This document shows, in pieces, positions 6,305 through 7,703 of a DNA stretch of 7,703 bases (the first letter of the stretch is position 1; each line of letters begins with the position of its first letter). The stretch covers positions 1-7,703 of the forward strand of contig JABDJU010000306.1 in assembly GCA_013003325.1 (NCBI GenBank), written 5' to 3'. Under the pieces are notes generated by a model. That model did not search any database, was not told where the DNA came from, and saw nothing but the letters and a program-made list of their open reading frames with translations. This DNA comes from Acidimicrobiales bacterium (GTDB lineage Bacteria > Actinomycetota > Acidimicrobiia > Acidimicrobiales > SZUA-35). The position numbers and the translations under genes are program-made.

Positions 6305-7117
6305 ATGAACAGCACACCGCAAGGTCGCACAACTCCCGACTCACTCGACGATGAGGTCTTCGACGATCTCATCGGAGATTGGGCCGAAGAGTTGCGGGCT
6401 GTGGTCGTCGACGATCTCCCACAGAACACGGTTGATGCCGTGGCGGAGATGGCGACGACTGCGGCGTTGACCGGTGCTGCTGCCGCAACCACCGCCGGCA
6501 TCTCCGCCGTCGGTTCTACAGGAGGTCAAACCTTGTCATCCCTACTCATCAGCTCAATTTCCAAGTTCGCTGCCTCCGCTGCAGTCGTCGCATCGATTGG
6601 GGCAGGCGGCGCAATCGCCGGGGTCCTACCCGATGTGTTGCAGACTCAGGCCGCTGACCTTGCCGACATCGCCGGCCTCAGCATTCCCCGACCCGACGTG
6701 ACCGTCGATGTCGACGGCGCCGGTGAGGTAGTGGTTCGAGTTGTCGATGGTGTGCTCGAGATCGTCGAACTCGACGCTGAGGGCAGCTGGAACGCCGAGG
6801 TGCTCAGTCGAACCGACACCGGGGCGGTGGTCGTGTTCGTGGAAGACACAGCTTCCAAGACCGTAACAATCGTCACCGGTACCGCAGGAGACGTTTCCTC
6901 CGTGATCGAAGATCACACCTCAAACGATGTCGGCATTCACGGCGACGCCATCGTCACCAGCGATGTCGACGGCACCGTCGACCCTGCACCGGCATCGTCA
7001 ACCGAGGTCGACGCGGAGATTCAAGGCTCGACCGGCGCCGATCTCGACGTGCCAGGAATCGGGGTCAGCGCCGACGGAGCGGTGACGGTCGACGGCGGCC
7101 TCGAGTTGGAGAACTAG
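6305..7117 (+). CDS. Single-pass acidic membrane protein, candidate anti-sigma factor or envelope sensor
   Basis: I do not recognise a named family. The 270 residues divide into an N-terminal cytoplasmic stretch (1-77), containing an acidic probable helix 'DDEVFDDLIGDWAEELRAVV' (15-34) and an Ala/Thr-rich segment; one hydrophobic helix (about 78-108, 'SLLISSISKFAASAAVVASI' then a Gly-Ala-rich end); and an outer domain (about 111-270). The outer part is very acidic (about 33 Asp/Glu against 4 Arg/Lys), rich in Val, Thr and Gly, likely beta-strand, and loosely repetitive ('DVDGAGEVVV', 'DVDGTVD', 'SADGAVTVDGG'). The gene starts one base after the ECF sigma stop with no Shine-Dalgarno, suggesting coupled translation. 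Gene order and topology fit an anti-sigma factor whose N-terminus holds the sigma factor, but no HxxxCxxC zinc motif is present. It could equally be a sigma-controlled surface protein. A strong internal ribosome-binding site lies before codon 77. Confidence 0.85.
   Translation: MNSTPQGRTTPDSLDDEVFDDLIGDWAEELRAVVVDDLPQNTVDAVAEMATTAALTGAAAATTAGISAVGSTGGQTLSSLLISSISKFAASAAVVASIGAGGAIAGVLPDVLQTQAADLADIAGLSIPRPDVTVDVDGAGEVVVRVVDGVLEIVELDAEGSWNAEVLSRTDTGAVVVFVEDTASKTVTIVTGTAGDVSSVIEDHTSNDVGIHGDAIVTSDVDGTVDPAPASSTEVDAEIQGSTGADLDVPGIGVSADGAVTVDGGLELEN
6520..6535 (+). promoter_or_regulatory. Internal Shine-Dalgarno (AGGAGG) and TTG start inside the membrane protein gene
   Basis: AGGAGG at 6520-6525 matches the anti-Shine-Dalgarno consensus and lies seven bases before an in-frame TTG at 6533 (codon 77). 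Starting there would give a 194-residue protein beginning 'MSSLLISSISKFAASAAVV', which looks like a signal peptide or anchor, without the cytoplasmic region. The annotated ATG at 6305 has no such site. The six bases also encode Thr-Gly-Gly, so chance remains possible. Confidence 0.4.
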
Positions 7118-7121
7118 TCCT

Positions 7122-7703
7122 TCACCGGGCGGGTCGGGCTGTCGAAGGCTGAATGAGCCTTTCGGCGGCGCCGACCGCCACGTCGATCGCGTGAGCCTCA
7201 GCCCTATCGTGCACCTCGTCGTCAGGGATTTCTTGTAGGTGCCGGTTCACGAGCACTCCGGCGACCGAGCCGGCTCGCCAGCCCTGGGTGGCGCACATGG
7301 TGAGCAGCGTGGCGCTTTCCATCTCGAAGTTGCTGACGCCCAGGTCTTGCCACCGGTCCATGCTGCCGTGAAAGCGGTGCAGGATCCGGCCGGTGGCGGT
7401 GTGGTACCGCTCCTGACCCGGATAGAAGGTGTCCGATGAGGCTGTGATCCCGACGTGGTAGGGAAGGGGGATTTCCTCGGCGGCATCGACCAGGGCCCGG
7501 GTGCATTCGAAGTTCGAGACCGCCGGAAACTCCGGCGGGGCGAAGTGGCCGCTCGCTCCCTCTAGCCGCACCGCCCCCTGTGAGATCACGACATCGGAGA
7601 TGTTGATGTGAGGCTGTATCGCTCCGCAGGTGCCGACCCGCAGGAACGTGGTGACACCGAGTTGGGCCAGCTCTTCGACCGCGATCGAGGTGGACGGGCC
7701 CCC
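7122..7703 (-). CDS. udp: Uridine phosphorylase, C-terminal 193 residues (5' end outside window)
   Basis: The enzyme splits uridine (and often deoxyuridine or thymidine) with phosphate into uracil and ribose-1-phosphate in cytosolic pyrimidine salvage. The frame is open to the window edge, so about 70 N-terminal residues are missing by comparison with the 253-residue E. coli enzyme. Visible motifs match family memory closely: 'GGPSTSIAVEELAQLG', 'FLRVGTCGAIQPHIN', 'HFAPPEFPAVSNFECT', 'ASSDTFYPGQERYH' and 'GVSNFEMESATLLTMCATQG'. Adding 69 to the fragment numbering puts the known active-site residues in register: Arg91 and Thr94 (phosphate), Phe162, Gln166 and Arg168 (uracil), and Glu196, Met197 and Glu198 (ribose). 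All are conserved. Position 95 is Cys where E. coli has Thr, as in PNP-like relatives. The C-terminus is a few residues longer than in E. coli. The stop lies four bases from the convergent membrane-protein stop, with no terminator between. The internal GTG near 7589 is not the start. Confidence 0.95.
   Translation of the reverse strand, partial: GGPSTSIAVEELAQLGVTTFLRVGTCGAIQPHINISDVVISQGAVRLEGASGHFAPPEFPAVSNFECTRALVDAAEEIPLPYHVGITASSDTFYPGQERYHTATGRILHRFHGSMDRWQDLGVSNFEMESATLLTMCATQGWRAGSVAGVLVNRHLQEIPDDEVHDRAEAHAIDVAVGAAERLIQPSTARPAR

Noticed and set aside
7118..7121. Terminator between the convergent membrane-protein and uridine phosphorylase genes
   Set aside because: Only four bases separate the stops; no hairpin with a T-tract is visible around them.

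Overview
The window is GC-rich bacterial DNA with short gene spacing. A coenzyme F420-type luciferase-like oxidoreductase, an ECF sigma factor with a 'TPGNVRVIQARAL' region 4 and the codon use together suggest a high-GC actinobacterium, possibly of the Acidimicrobiia type. This placement is an inference; no rRNA or marker gene is present to confirm it.

Layout, left to right. Positions 1-332 (+) hold the 3' end of a gene whose product resembles YqeC, an accessory protein of (selenium-dependent) molybdenum hydroxylases. It ends 24 bp from a convergent block on the minus strand. Read in the direction of transcription, that block has four genes. First is a 479-residue fusion of a P-loop kinase-like domain to an F420-dependent LLM oxidoreductase (5509-4070). 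Second is a 95-residue His-rich protein built from a duplicated segment (4017-3730). Third and fourth are a MacB/LolD-type ABC ATPase (3664-2903) and an 848-residue FtsX/MacB-type permease (2903-357). The last two share one base (TGATG) and must form one export or envelope-remodelling transporter. The 64-bp gap before the ATPase holds a cluster of GC-rich inverted repeats.

From a divergent intergenic region (about 5510-5742), plus-strand transcription runs through an ECF sigma factor (5743-6303). One base later comes a 270-residue single-pass membrane protein with a strongly acidic, low-complexity outer region (6305-7117). By position and topology this second gene is a candidate anti-sigma factor or envelope sensor, although it has no zinc-binding anti-sigma motif. 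Four bases beyond it lies the convergent 3' part of a uridine phosphorylase gene (7703-7122), cut by the window edge.

The least ordinary parts are the kinase-oxidoreductase fusion, which carries an internal Shine-Dalgarno and ATG at the domain junction; the unrecognised sigma partner, which has a consensus-like internal Shine-Dalgarno just before its membrane segment; and the duplicated 95-residue protein. No rRNA, tRNA, CRISPR array, insertion sequence or convincing rho-independent terminator was seen. No gap without a gene exceeds about 230 bp.
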